Notes under the pieces: generated by a model | The model's input: the letters and a program-made list of their open reading frames with translations, nothing else | Database searches by the model: none | Told to the model about the DNA's origin: nothing | Program-made: the position numbers and the translations under genes | Origin: Candidatus Omnitrophota bacterium | Lineage (GTDB): Bacteria; Hinthialibacterota; Hinthialibacteria; Hinthialibacterales; Hinthialibacteraceae | Direction of reading: 5' to 3' | Assembly: GCA_003598175.1 (NCBI GenBank) | Contig: QZKN01000029.1 | Location: 1 to 64,000 of the forward strand | Length of the DNA stretch: 64,000 bases | Shown here: in pieces, positions 19,676-27,210 of the stretch | How positions within the stretch are numbered: the first letter of the stretch is position 1 | Layout: every line of letters starts with the position of its first letter

Positions 19676-20092
19676 TTATGGGATTGCCTGGCTCAAATCA
19701 ATCATGTGGAGAGGGAGACTTTTAAGAGTGTGAAAGTCCTGATCGGTGGTGACGAAAAGTTCGCATTTGTAGTTGACGGCAAAGGCAATGTGGATTGCGT
19801 CCATTGTTTTGAGACCATTCGTCTTCGCATATTCAAGCGCATCATGAAAAACAGAGTCAAATGGTGAAAAGATAGCAGTCTCAAAAAATAATAAATCGTA
19901 TTCAGCAATCAGATCGTAACGTTCTTGACGATAAGGTTTGAGTTTGACTTCAAGAACAACCAGATCGGAGAGGCATAATTGCCAACCATCTGCTTCCAAC
20001 TGCTGCAATGCGTGTCTCACGATTTCTTGATATTGCGCAATACCCTCGGCCATGGTAATCCATACGGAGGAATCTACATAGGCTTGTTTCAT
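19676..20092 (-). CDS. PIN-domain ribonuclease toxin (VapC-type)
   Basis: A 138-residue PIN-domain protein. Acidic active-site residues are visible in order: Asp7 in YVDSSVW, Glu in VVLEVK, Asp in DAIHIAF and Asp in TTDQDF. PIN toxins are magnesium-dependent RNases that cut tRNA or other RNA when their antitoxin is degraded. The start at 20092 lies 4 nt after the antitoxin stop and uses a GAGG box overlapping that stop, so the pair is translationally coupled. An in-frame ATG further upstream would run into the antitoxin gene and is unlikely. Confidence 0.88.
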   Translation of the reverse strand: MKQAYVDSSVWITMAEGIAQYQEIVRHALQQLEADGWQLCLSDLVVLEVKLKPYRQERYDLIAEYDLLFFETAIFSPFDSVFHDALEYAKTNGLKTMDAIHIAFAVNYKCELFVTTDQDFHTLKSLPLHMIDLSQAIP

Positions 20093-20096
20093 CCTC

Positions 20097-20324
20097 TTAT
20101 CCTCGTAACTCGTGAAGATCACGGAGGATCTCTTCATGTGTGCGTCGAGGAAAATCAAGTTTATCGATCCGCTTCAATACTTTTTCAATGTCTGACCATC
20201 GGCCTTTGCCGGCATTGCGCACACCTCCATCGCATGTTTGCAAGACGATTTCATCTCCCGGTTTCAACGCTGGCGATTTTACGCGCAAAACTCCCTGCTC
20301 AGTCACTTCAGCGATTAAGGACAT
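20097..20324 (-). CDS. Antitoxin of the PIN module (AbrB-like N-terminus)
   Basis: A 75-residue protein whose N-terminal half (IAEVTEQGVLRVKSPALKPGDEIVLQT) has the short strand-rich swapped-hairpin pattern of SpoVT/AbrB-type antitoxins. Its C-terminal half (WSDIEKVLKRIDKLDFPRRTHEEILRDLHELRG) is helical and probably wraps the PIN toxin. AAGGAG 8 nt before the ATG gives a strong start. It lies directly before the toxin gene and probably represses the operon. Confidence 0.72.
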   Translation of the reverse strand: MSLIAEVTEQGVLRVKSPALKPGDEIVLQTCDGGVRNAGKGRWSDIEKVLKRIDKLDFPRRTHEEILRDLHELRG

Positions 20325-20781
20325 CGTACAAACTCCTTCAGTTTATTATTGTATAAAACTCAAATTCGCATTCTCGTTTTTGATTATTGCCAATCCATAT
20401 ACGCATCCTTTCGGGGATGTACGATTAGTATACTGCAAAGGAGAAAAGCGAACAATTGAATAGGTTGCCAATCGTTTACGTTTTGGAATTCTGTTTATTG
20501 ATAATGCAAAATCTCTCTATTCTCTCAGAAATTCATTGTGAACGCAGCCGCATTTGTAGAATAGGGAAGCATGCGCCAACCTCGCGCTCTGATCCGGATT
20601 ATTCAAATCAAGAATCGTTAATGAAACATGAAACCATTCACCATAACCGGTTTGAAGGAGCCGGTCAGTTTATCATGAGGCGGTAAGAAACCGTTTGATT
20701 TTCTTCCCCTCGGAAGATAATAATCGCCTGATATAATGACACAACCAAGTTGGATTGCAATACCACGATGCTGGTAAGGAT
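20325..20781. other. Intergenic region between the PIN module and ruvB
   Basis: 457 bp separate the divergent antitoxin and ruvB genes. A small hairpin (CATCC/GGATG with a 6-nt loop, 20404-20419) is the only clear structure. Open frames here have no start signals or recognisable translation. Confidence 0.35.
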
Positions 20782-21819
20782 ATGGAAAAGAGAATCATCA
20801 CGACCGCTGTCACTGCGGAAGACGAAATCATCGCGGAATCCATCCGCCCCGAAACCATGGCCGGCTACATCGGACAGAACGAGGTGAAAATCAAACTCGC
20901 CATCTGCATCGAAGCGGCCAAGAAGCGCAACGAAGCCCTCGATCACGTCCTGCTATCCGGCCCGCCCGGCCTCGGCAAAACCACGCTGGCTCACATCATC
21001 GCCAACGAAATGGGTGTCTACATCCGCACCACCTCCGGCCCGGTCATCGAACGCAAAGCCGACCTGGCCGGGCTGTTGACGGAAATGAAGGAAGGCGACG
21101 TGCTCTTCATCGACGAAATCCACCGTCTCAATCGCGTGGTGGAGGAATGCCTCTATCCCGCGATGGAGGATTTTTTCTTTGACATTTTGATCGGCGAAGG
21201 TCCCCACGCGAAATCGGTCAAGATCGATATTCCCAGATTCACGCTGGTCGGCGCCACTACCCGCTCCGGCATGTTGACCGGCCCCATGCGGGATCGATTC
21301 GGCATCCAGTGCCGGCTCAATTTTTACGAACCGGAGGATATCAAACTCATTTTGAACCGGTCCGCGCGGATTTTGAAAATTCCCTTCGATCCGGAGGGCG
21401 TGGAAGAACTCGCGCATCGTTCGCGCCGCACCCCCCGCGTGGCCAATCGCCTGTTACGCCGTGTGCGCGATTATGCCCAGGTGCGCTCGGATGGAAAAAT
21501 CACCAAAAGCGTCGCGCAGGAAGCGCTCGAGCTGCTCGAAATCGACCATCGCGGCCTCGATCAAATGGATCGCCAGATACTGACCACTATCGCCGTGAAA
21601 TTCGGCGGCGGCCCGGTCGGTTTGCGCACCATCGCGGTGGCGCTGGGCGAGGACGAAGGCACGCTGGAAGAGGTGTACGAGCCGTTTCTGATTCAGGAAG
21701 GCCTACTCAACCGCACTCCCAGCGGCCGCATGTTGACTCCCGCCGCCTATGCGCATATCGGACTGGCCGCGCCGCAAAAAAGCGGCGTTCCACACGAATT
21801 GTTTGATCTGGATTCGTAG
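20782..21819 (+). CDS. ruvB: Holliday junction branch-migration helicase RuvB
   Basis: A 345-residue RuvB, the hexameric AAA+ motor that drives branch migration with RuvA. Walker A GPPGLGKT is at residues 60-67; Walker [11 protein letters not shown], sensor [19 protein letters not shown] and the arginine-rich [19 protein letters not shown] follow. The C-terminal winged helix has the family [18 protein letters not shown] and EPFLIQEG segments. ATG at 20782 fits the family length; the frame is open to a TTG at 20755. ruvA and ruvC are not adjacent. Confidence 0.97.
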   Translation: MEKRIITTAVTAEDEIIAESIRPETMAGYIGQNEVKIKLAICIEAAKKRNEALDHVLLSGPPGLGKTTLAHIIANEMGVYIRTTSGPVIERKADLAGLLTEMKEGDVLFIDEIHRLNRVVEECLYPAMEDFFFDILIGEGPHAKSVKIDIPRFTLVGATTRSGMLTGPMRDRFGIQCRLNFYEPEDIKLILNRSARILKIPFDPEGVEELAHRSRRTPRVANRLLRRVRDYAQVRSDGKITKSVAQEALELLEIDHRGLDQMDRQILTTIAVKFGGGPVGLRTIAVALGEDEGTLEEVYEPFLIQEGLLNRTPSGRMLTPAAYAHIGLAAPQKSGVPHELFDLDS

Positions 21820-21869
21820 AGAAGGAGAATTGAAAATCGGATTCGTTTTTCTGAGGAGAAAACGTGTTT

Positions 21870-23873
21870 TTATTGTTTCCTTTGTTGAAATCCGGCATAA
21901 TCGCCGCAATCGCGGATAGCGGGCGTCGTATACCACGATTCAAGAAATTGCTGGAGCGGTCCCGGATAAATGGCGCGCTTGACGTTCATCCACGTCAGCT
22001 GATCGCCGACGGCATAATAAATGTACGTTTTCCCTTGAAATTCAATCAATTCGGGATCGGAGGCATTGATTCCGTCATCAATGTCTCGTGGGGAAAGAAC
22101 CGGATTGGCGGCGCTGCGTTCCCAGGTTTTCAGATCGCGTGAACGCGTGATGAAAGTTTCAAAAAAGTGGCGGGGCGAGCGATGCTCGAGATACAGCACG
22201 TAATAATACCCGTCGACGTAACGAATGCAGGGACAGGCGGTGTAGCGATTCGCGCCGAACATCGCGTCCGGCAATTGGGTCCAATGTTCCAGGTCGTTCG
22301 AAACAGCGAATTTCGTCGTAAATGGGGGATACGCGCCGTCGTTGGATTCGTACGCCATGACAAATCCGTTCTCTCCCGCACAGACGGAACTATTGAAGAG
22401 ATGCTCGTGTTCCTGCCGAATCACCACCTTCGATTCCCAATGGTTCAGATCGGTGGATTTGAACATCGTGACGTCGTTCCAATCGTTGTTCTCGAAACGG
22501 GAAGCGAAGGCATACAAGGTATTTTCATGAACCAACGCGCAGGCGAGGCTATAGCCCTCGGCGAACGTTGCCAATTCTTCGCCGGTTTCCGCATCGATCA
22601 AACGCAGAAAATAATCTGCCTTGATTCCGCCTGACGACGGGCGCACGCAGTGCAGGTGACAGAGCCGTTTCTTCCATACAATCGGTGTAATTTCACACAA
22701 GTCTTTTTGAATAAGATGGATGTCGTTCCGATTGGATTGGTTCGCCGAGGGAGCGGGCGGCAGGAGAGTCGCAAAAATGTCGCTCGGCCAATGCCCCAGA
22801 CGATGAAAACCCGCGGGGACATCCTGCGTGAATTGCACGTAGGCCTGTGCTGCTCCTTTTGTCGTATATTGAATATCCTTGGCGCTGTCTTGATCCACCT
22901 TGACGCCGAATACTTTGTATCCCATCAGCGTGCTGTCGTTGAAATCGACGCGCAGGTATTTCCCATTCTGCACGCTTTGCACGATGCCGTCGGTCGGTGT
23001 GCCCTGCGGCTGGGAAAAATTGAGCGCGATCAGCCGGCAGCGGTCAAGTTGAATTCGCATATACGTATGAAATCCGTAATTCCCGCCTTTGAGAGCGCAC
23101 TGCGGGCTGACCATCGTGCAGTCCTCGAAGAAGACGTCAGGACGATCCGGCATGGCCGGATTTTCAATGCGAACATACGCTCCGGCGGTGTCTCCCCACC
23201 AATCCAGCGCCCAAAGCGCGCAGCGACGAAATACGATCGGCTCGTCTGTGCGGGAAAGGCAGCTCGCCACCCCGCCGCCGAAGGCGCGTCCGATACTGGT
23301 GCAGTCTTCCACAATGATGGTGAACGGCTCGATGCGATTGGTGCAATCCCAAAACAGGCCGCCGTCGCCGCCGGTCACGTACAGATTGCGTAATATCCAG
23401 CGGTCCCAGATGATGGCGGAAAACGTCGGATCCGTATGCTCCGCCGACCAGCCCTGCTGGGTGGCGCGGATGGGCCCCCACCAGTCGTAACTCTTGAATC
23501 CTCTGACGGGATCGCCGGAATCGATCACCGCCTGGCCGCTCCCGCCGGAGCCCAAACTCCCATCCACGTCGCCGATCAGTTGGTTGTAAGCGCCTTTCGC
23601 GCCGCGGAACGCGGGAGAAAGCATTGCTTCCATGTACACGTCCGGCCGAACGATAATGCAATGCCCGCCTTGATCGTCGGGAACGGCGTCGAGGGCGGAT
23701 TGAATCGTCTGAAATGCCTTCGCCCATGACGAACCGTCGGAATGATCGCCCAGTTTGGAAACATAGAGAGTTGCGCCCTGACGATCTGGCGTGGGGGAGA
23801 GAGGCGCATGAAAATCCGTGGTTTGGGAGGCGAAAATGAAGGAAACGAGACCGAGTTGAATGAGTGTGTTCAT
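21870..23873 (-). CDS. Secreted two-part protein: beta-helix lyase-like plus GH43/GH32-like beta-propeller
   Basis: A 667-residue exported protein with a short signal peptide. The N-terminal half begins with the parallel beta-helix opening ATLYVSKLGDHSDGSSWAKAFQTIQSALD and continues with pectate-lyase-like strands (about residues 35-340). The C-terminal half (about 390-640) has five-bladed propeller features: ENTLYAFASRF, FKSTDLNHWESK, YVDGYYYVLYLE, ITRSRDLKTWERS and NASDPELIEFQGKTYIYYAV. These are typical of GH43/GH32-like proteins, with Asp in SDPEL a possible catalytic residue. An ATG at 23909 is in frame, but the one at 23873 starts the signal peptide directly. It probably degrades plant- or algal-type polysaccharide. 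Confidence 0.72.
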   Translation of the reverse strand: MNTLIQLGLVSFIFASQTTDFHAPLSPTPDRQGATLYVSKLGDHSDGSSWAKAFQTIQSALDAVPDDQGGHCIIVRPDVYMEAMLSPAFRGAKGAYNQLIGDVDGSLGSGGSGQAVIDSGDPVRGFKSYDWWGPIRATQQGWSAEHTDPTFSAIIWDRWILRNLYVTGGDGGLFWDCTNRIEPFTIIVEDCTSIGRAFGGGVASCLSRTDEPIVFRRCALWALDWWGDTAGAYVRIENPAMPDRPDVFFEDCTMVSPQCALKGGNYGFHTYMRIQLDRCRLIALNFSQPQGTPTDGIVQSVQNGKYLRVDFNDSTLMGYKVFGVKVDQDSAKDIQYTTKGAAQAYVQFTQDVPAGFHRLGHWPSDIFATLLPPAPSANQSNRNDIHLIQKDLCEITPIVWKKRLCHLHCVRPSSGGIKADYFLRLIDAETGEELATFAEGYSLACALVHENTLYAFASRFENNDWNDVTMFKSTDLNHWESKVVIRQEHEHLFNSSVCAGENGFVMAYESNDGAYPPFTTKFAVSNDLEHWTQLPDAMFGANRYTACPCIRYVDGYYYVLYLEHRSPRHFFETFITRSRDLKTWERSAANPVLSPRDIDDGINASDPELIEFQGKTYIYYAVGDQLTWMNVKRAIYPGPLQQFLESWYTTPAIRDCGDYAGFQQRKQ

Positions 23874-23916
23874 GGGTATAGTAACCGTTTCGGTTTTAGT
23901 GAAATTCATAAATGCA

Positions 23917-23945
23917 GGGGCAACCTTGACGGTAGCCCCTTTTTT
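23917..23945 (+). terminator. Hairpin with T-tract, plus orientation
   Basis: GGGGCAACC and GGTAGCCCC pair with a single A-A mismatch around TTGAC, followed by six T residues. The structure is oriented for plus-strand transcription although both neighbouring genes lie on the minus strand. Confidence 0.5.
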
Positions 23946-23983
23946 AATTTCCTATTTTTTATATTTGTACGATTCGAAAAATC

Positions 23984-25594
23984 TTAATGGAGTTCCTTGA
24001 TACGAATATTCCGAAATTCCACACGCGAGCCGTGGCCGAGAAAACCGATGTGGCCGCTGGTGTTTTTCATGCCCGGATGGTCGTGGTTGTCGATCGGTTT
24101 GGATTCATCGAGATTCGTATCGACAATGGTTTCACCGTTCAAATTGATCGTGATATGCGGTCCGTCGGCGATCACTTCTTCATCATTCCACTCCCCGACC
24201 GGTTTCAGAAATCCCGTTTTCGCGGGAACGATGCCATAAATGGAGCCATGTTTCTGCCACGGCTGAATATTTTTATAAATGTCCGCCGTGTTGTCGATGA
24301 TTTGCAATTCCATGCCGACATAAGCGGCGTCGCCTTTCGTCGGCGTGCGGATCCCCAACCCGTTGTTCGCGCCGGGGGTGAGTTTGAATTCGAAACGGAT
24401 GATGAAATTATCGTATTCTTTTTCCGTATATAAATTCCCACCGGGTTTGCAGACGATAGCGCCGTCTTCAATCACATAACCCTTTACGTCGCCGATCCAA
24501 CCGGTCAGATTGTTGCCGTTGAAAAGGGATGTAAATCCTTCTTCCACCGCATGCGCCGCCTCCGCGATTTTCGACGCTGGGATTTGAGAAAGGGCGATCC
24601 ATTTTTTCGTCATTTCTTCACTGGGAAGTTGAGCCGCCAGCGCCAGCGCGGCTGCCTGCACTTCCTGATTCACGCTTTTGGTTGCGGCGAGTAAATCCTG
24701 CAGAGCGTTTTCTCCTTCGCAGCCAAGAAGAGTACGCAAGGCGGCGCTTTGCACGTTGGCTTCGCTTTCGTCCGTGCGCGTCTCGATCAGTTTGCGGCAG
24801 ATTTGGCTGCATAGACTGGTTTCACCGTTTTCGGCCAATTGGTTCGCAAACAATAGATAATACGAAGTGGCTTGCGCGCGTTGGTAAGGTGTGTTTGCTT
24901 CCGCCGCTTGCGCCAATACCTCCGCGCAGGACGGATCGCCGATGTTGGCCAATGCATACAACGCCACGCACCGTGTGGTTTCGTCATCCGATTCGGCAAA
25001 AGGCAGAATTTCCTTGACCGCGGCTTTGCATTGCAGATCGCCCAGCGCTTTTATAATTGTTATTCGACGCGAGCCGTCGGATTGCGGCAAGGCTTGCAGT
25101 AGAGCTTCGGCGGCGTTGGCGGTTTGAATGGCCAGCAGCGCCTGCGCGGCGGGTTCGCAGAGAATTTCACAACTCAGATAGCGGCTCAACGGGGCGACGG
25201 CTTCCTCTTTTCCCACGACCTGAATTTGCCGCATCAGAAATGCTTTCACTTCAACATCGTCTGCGTTTTCCAATGCGCGGAGAAATGCGCGACAAACCGT
25301 TTTTCGATCCATGTTCGCGCTGTTGCGGCTTGCATATTTTGCCACTCCGCTGACGGCGAAACGGATTTTCGCATCGTCGCCGCTGCCGGGCGGGAAAAGC
25401 AGGCGGCAGAGGCCCGCGATTCGTTCCTCCCCGAGTTGAACGATTTCCGCGTGGATGGCGTTGAATTCATCGACGCTCTGCGCCGGCATTTTGGCGACGA
25501 GCTCGATCAACGATGCCGCATGGACCGCCGGAATCCACGCCCACGCGGCGATGAATAAAGAGAGGATGGTGAGGCGTTTGGTTTTCTGTTTCAT
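23984..25594 (-). CDS. Exported HEAT-repeat protein with DUF1080 (3-keto-glycoside hydrolase) domain
   Basis: A 536-residue protein with a signal peptide (residues 1-26, ending VHAAS). Residues about 55-330 form HEAT-like helical repeats rich in Ala (SGVAKYASRNSANMDR, ALYALANIGDPSCAEVLAQAA). The C-terminal DUF1080 jelly-roll (about 345-535) carries FTSLFNGNNLTGWIGD, IRFEFKLTPGANNGLGIR, MELQIIDN, GSIYGIVPAK and GHGSRVEFRNIRIKEL. Members of this family hydrolyse 3-keto-glycosides. GGGAGA 6-7 nt before the ATG sets the start. It lies 42 nt downstream of a Gfo/Idh/MocA gene, the expected source of 3-keto-sugars. Confidence 0.85.
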   Translation of the reverse strand: MKQKTKRLTILSLFIAAWAWIPAVHAASLIELVAKMPAQSVDEFNAIHAEIVQLGEERIAGLCRLLFPPGSGDDAKIRFAVSGVAKYASRNSANMDRKTVCRAFLRALENADDVEVKAFLMRQIQVVGKEEAVAPLSRYLSCEILCEPAAQALLAIQTANAAEALLQALPQSDGSRRITIIKALGDLQCKAAVKEILPFAESDDETTRCVALYALANIGDPSCAEVLAQAAEANTPYQRAQATSYYLLFANQLAENGETSLCSQICRKLIETRTDESEANVQSAALRTLLGCEGENALQDLLAATKSVNQEVQAAALALAAQLPSEEMTKKWIALSQIPASKIAEAAHAVEEGFTSLFNGNNLTGWIGDVKGYVIEDGAIVCKPGGNLYTEKEYDNFIIRFEFKLTPGANNGLGIRTPTKGDAAYVGMELQIIDNTADIYKNIQPWQKHGSIYGIVPAKTGFLKPVGEWNDEEVIADGPHITINLNGETIVDTNLDESKPIDNHDHPGMKNTSGHIGFLGHGSRVEFRNIRIKELH

Positions 25595-25636
25595 GTGGTA
25601 TTCTCCCAACGGTTCGGAAACCGTATGTTCTTATTT

Positions 25637-26914
25637 CTAAAGATGCCAGGGCGCGCGCATGGGTTGATCGATCAGCCGGTTGGCGGTCTCGTCGTCGATG
25701 CACTGCAATGTTACGGGATCGAAGCGGAGATTCCGGCCCAGGCGCACCGCGATGGCGCCCAAATTGACCAACGTGGCGGAGCGAAAGGCTTTCACTTCGT
25801 CCAGCGCGAATTTCTGCCGCGTGCGCACGGCTTCGCTGAAATCGGTCAACTGCGGCTCCGGATCGGGAAGTTCCTTCAGTTTTTCTTCCAGGTTCGGAAT
25901 ATCGGATTTCATTTTTTTGAACAACTTCCCCTCCGGCCCCTCGATGAAGGGCGCGTCCTTATCTTTATTTTCACCGTCCAGAATAATTTCGCAGCCATCG
26001 GCGTAACGCAACGTGATGCGCCGCCATGAGCCGACGGCGTCCGGATGCTGCTGCGGCGCGTCGACTTCGACTTCGATGGGGCTGGTATCGTCCTTGTCAA
26101 GGATATATTGCACGGGATCGAGGTAGTGCTGGCCCATGTCGCCGAGTCCGCCGCCGTCGTAATCCCAATACCCGCGAAACGTGCCATGCACGCGATGGGG
26201 ATGGTAGGGTTTGTAAGGCGCCGGTCCCAGCCAGAAATCATAATCCAACTCGGCGGGAACCGGTTGGGGCGTGAGATCGGTCCTGCCGCTCCATTGAAAT
26301 TTCCAATCGAAGCCGGTGTGGCCGTTGACCGTGACTTTCAGCGGCCAGCCCAGCAATCCGTTTTGTACGACTTTTTTAATTGGCTTGACAGGCGTATCAA
26401 AACCATAAAAGTTGTCTTGAAAACGGAACCAGGTGTTGATGCGAAAGATGCGGCCGTTGCGCTGCACCGCTTCGACGACTTTCTTGCCTTCGCCGATGGT
26501 GCGGGTCATCGGCTTTTCGCACCAAATGTCTTTCCCCGCTTCGGCGGCGGCGATGGAAATGAGCGCATGCCAATGCGGCGGCGTGGGGATGTGCACGATG
26601 TCGATGTCCGGCCGATCCAGCACTTCTCGGAAGTCTTTATACCCTTTGACATCATCGTCTGCGCCCCCCAACGCTTGTTCCAGATGCTTTTCGTCCACGT
26701 CACAAACGGCCAGAAGACGCGAACCGCCGTAGCCGAGATGCCCGCGGCCCATGCCGCCGACGCCAATTATAGCCTTGGTTAGTTCGTCGCTGGGCGCAGG
26801 TTGGTCGGTGGCGCCCAACGCGCGGCGGGGGATGATGGTGAATGCCGCTGCCGCGCCTGCATAACCGGCGGTCTTACGGAAAAATTGACGACGGGAAATC
26901 GGTTTCTTGTTCAT
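25637..26914 (-). CDS. Tat-exported Gfo/Idh/MocA-family oxidoreductase
   Basis: A 425-residue NAD(P)-dependent oxidoreductase with a twin-arginine signal (SRRQFFRK, residues 7-14; hydrophobic core to about 35). The Rossmann motif GVGGMGRGH is followed by LLAVCDVDEKHLEQA, and the family EKP motif lies in DIWCEKPM. The C-terminal alpha/beta domain includes GGGLGDMGQHYLDPVQYIL with the usual active-site Asp and His. Such exported enzymes oxidise sugars at C3 with tightly bound cofactor. It forms a two-gene run with the DUF1080 protein downstream. AGGAG is present but 14 nt from the ATG. Confidence 0.9.
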   Translation of the reverse strand: MNKKPISRRQFFRKTAGYAGAAAAFTIIPRRALGATDQPAPSDELTKAIIGVGGMGRGHLGYGGSRLLAVCDVDEKHLEQALGGADDDVKGYKDFREVLDRPDIDIVHIPTPPHWHALISIAAAEAGKDIWCEKPMTRTIGEGKKVVEAVQRNGRIFRINTWFRFQDNFYGFDTPVKPIKKVVQNGLLGWPLKVTVNGHTGFDWKFQWSGRTDLTPQPVPAELDYDFWLGPAPYKPYHPHRVHGTFRGYWDYDGGGLGDMGQHYLDPVQYILDKDDTSPIEVEVDAPQQHPDAVGSWRRITLRYADGCEIILDGENKDKDAPFIEGPEGKLFKKMKSDIPNLEEKLKELPDPEPQLTDFSEAVRTRQKFALDEVKAFRSATLVNLGAIAVRLGRNLRFDPVTLQCIDDETANRLIDQPMRAPWHL

Positions 26915-27124
26915 AATGGAAATTTGATCTCCTGTTTCGTGTATGGTTTGTACATCAGTCGAAAAAACAAGCCCCTTGTTCCACATCCGGGCGGTGATTT
27001 TTTCAACTCACAGTTATGGTGGTGCAATGTGAGGGATTTGAAAAGGGTTTTGAATGGAGAGAAGAAAGAAAATTCTGTTTGACGGCAATGCATTCACAAC
27101 AGCCGACGATAAAATCCTTCCTTG

Positions 27125-27161
27125 GACGGTAACCACGCGGAAAATCAATCAGACGGTAACC
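27125..27161. repeat. Two 10-bp direct repeats
   Basis: GACGGTAACC occurs at 27125-27134 and 27152-27161, 27 bp apart. It sits in the gap between the end of the double-ATPase gene and the start of the Gfo/Idh gene, on the side where the Gfo/Idh promoter should lie. It may be a regulator-binding site. Confidence 0.3.
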
Positions 27162-27210
27162 GTGATGGCAGAAATCAACTTACCATAATGTTATTTATAA
27201 ATATAATTAT

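Noticed and set aside
26045-26782. Plus-strand open frame of 245 codons opposite the Gfo/Idh gene
   Set aside because: Shadow of a conserved oxidoreductase in GC-rich codons.
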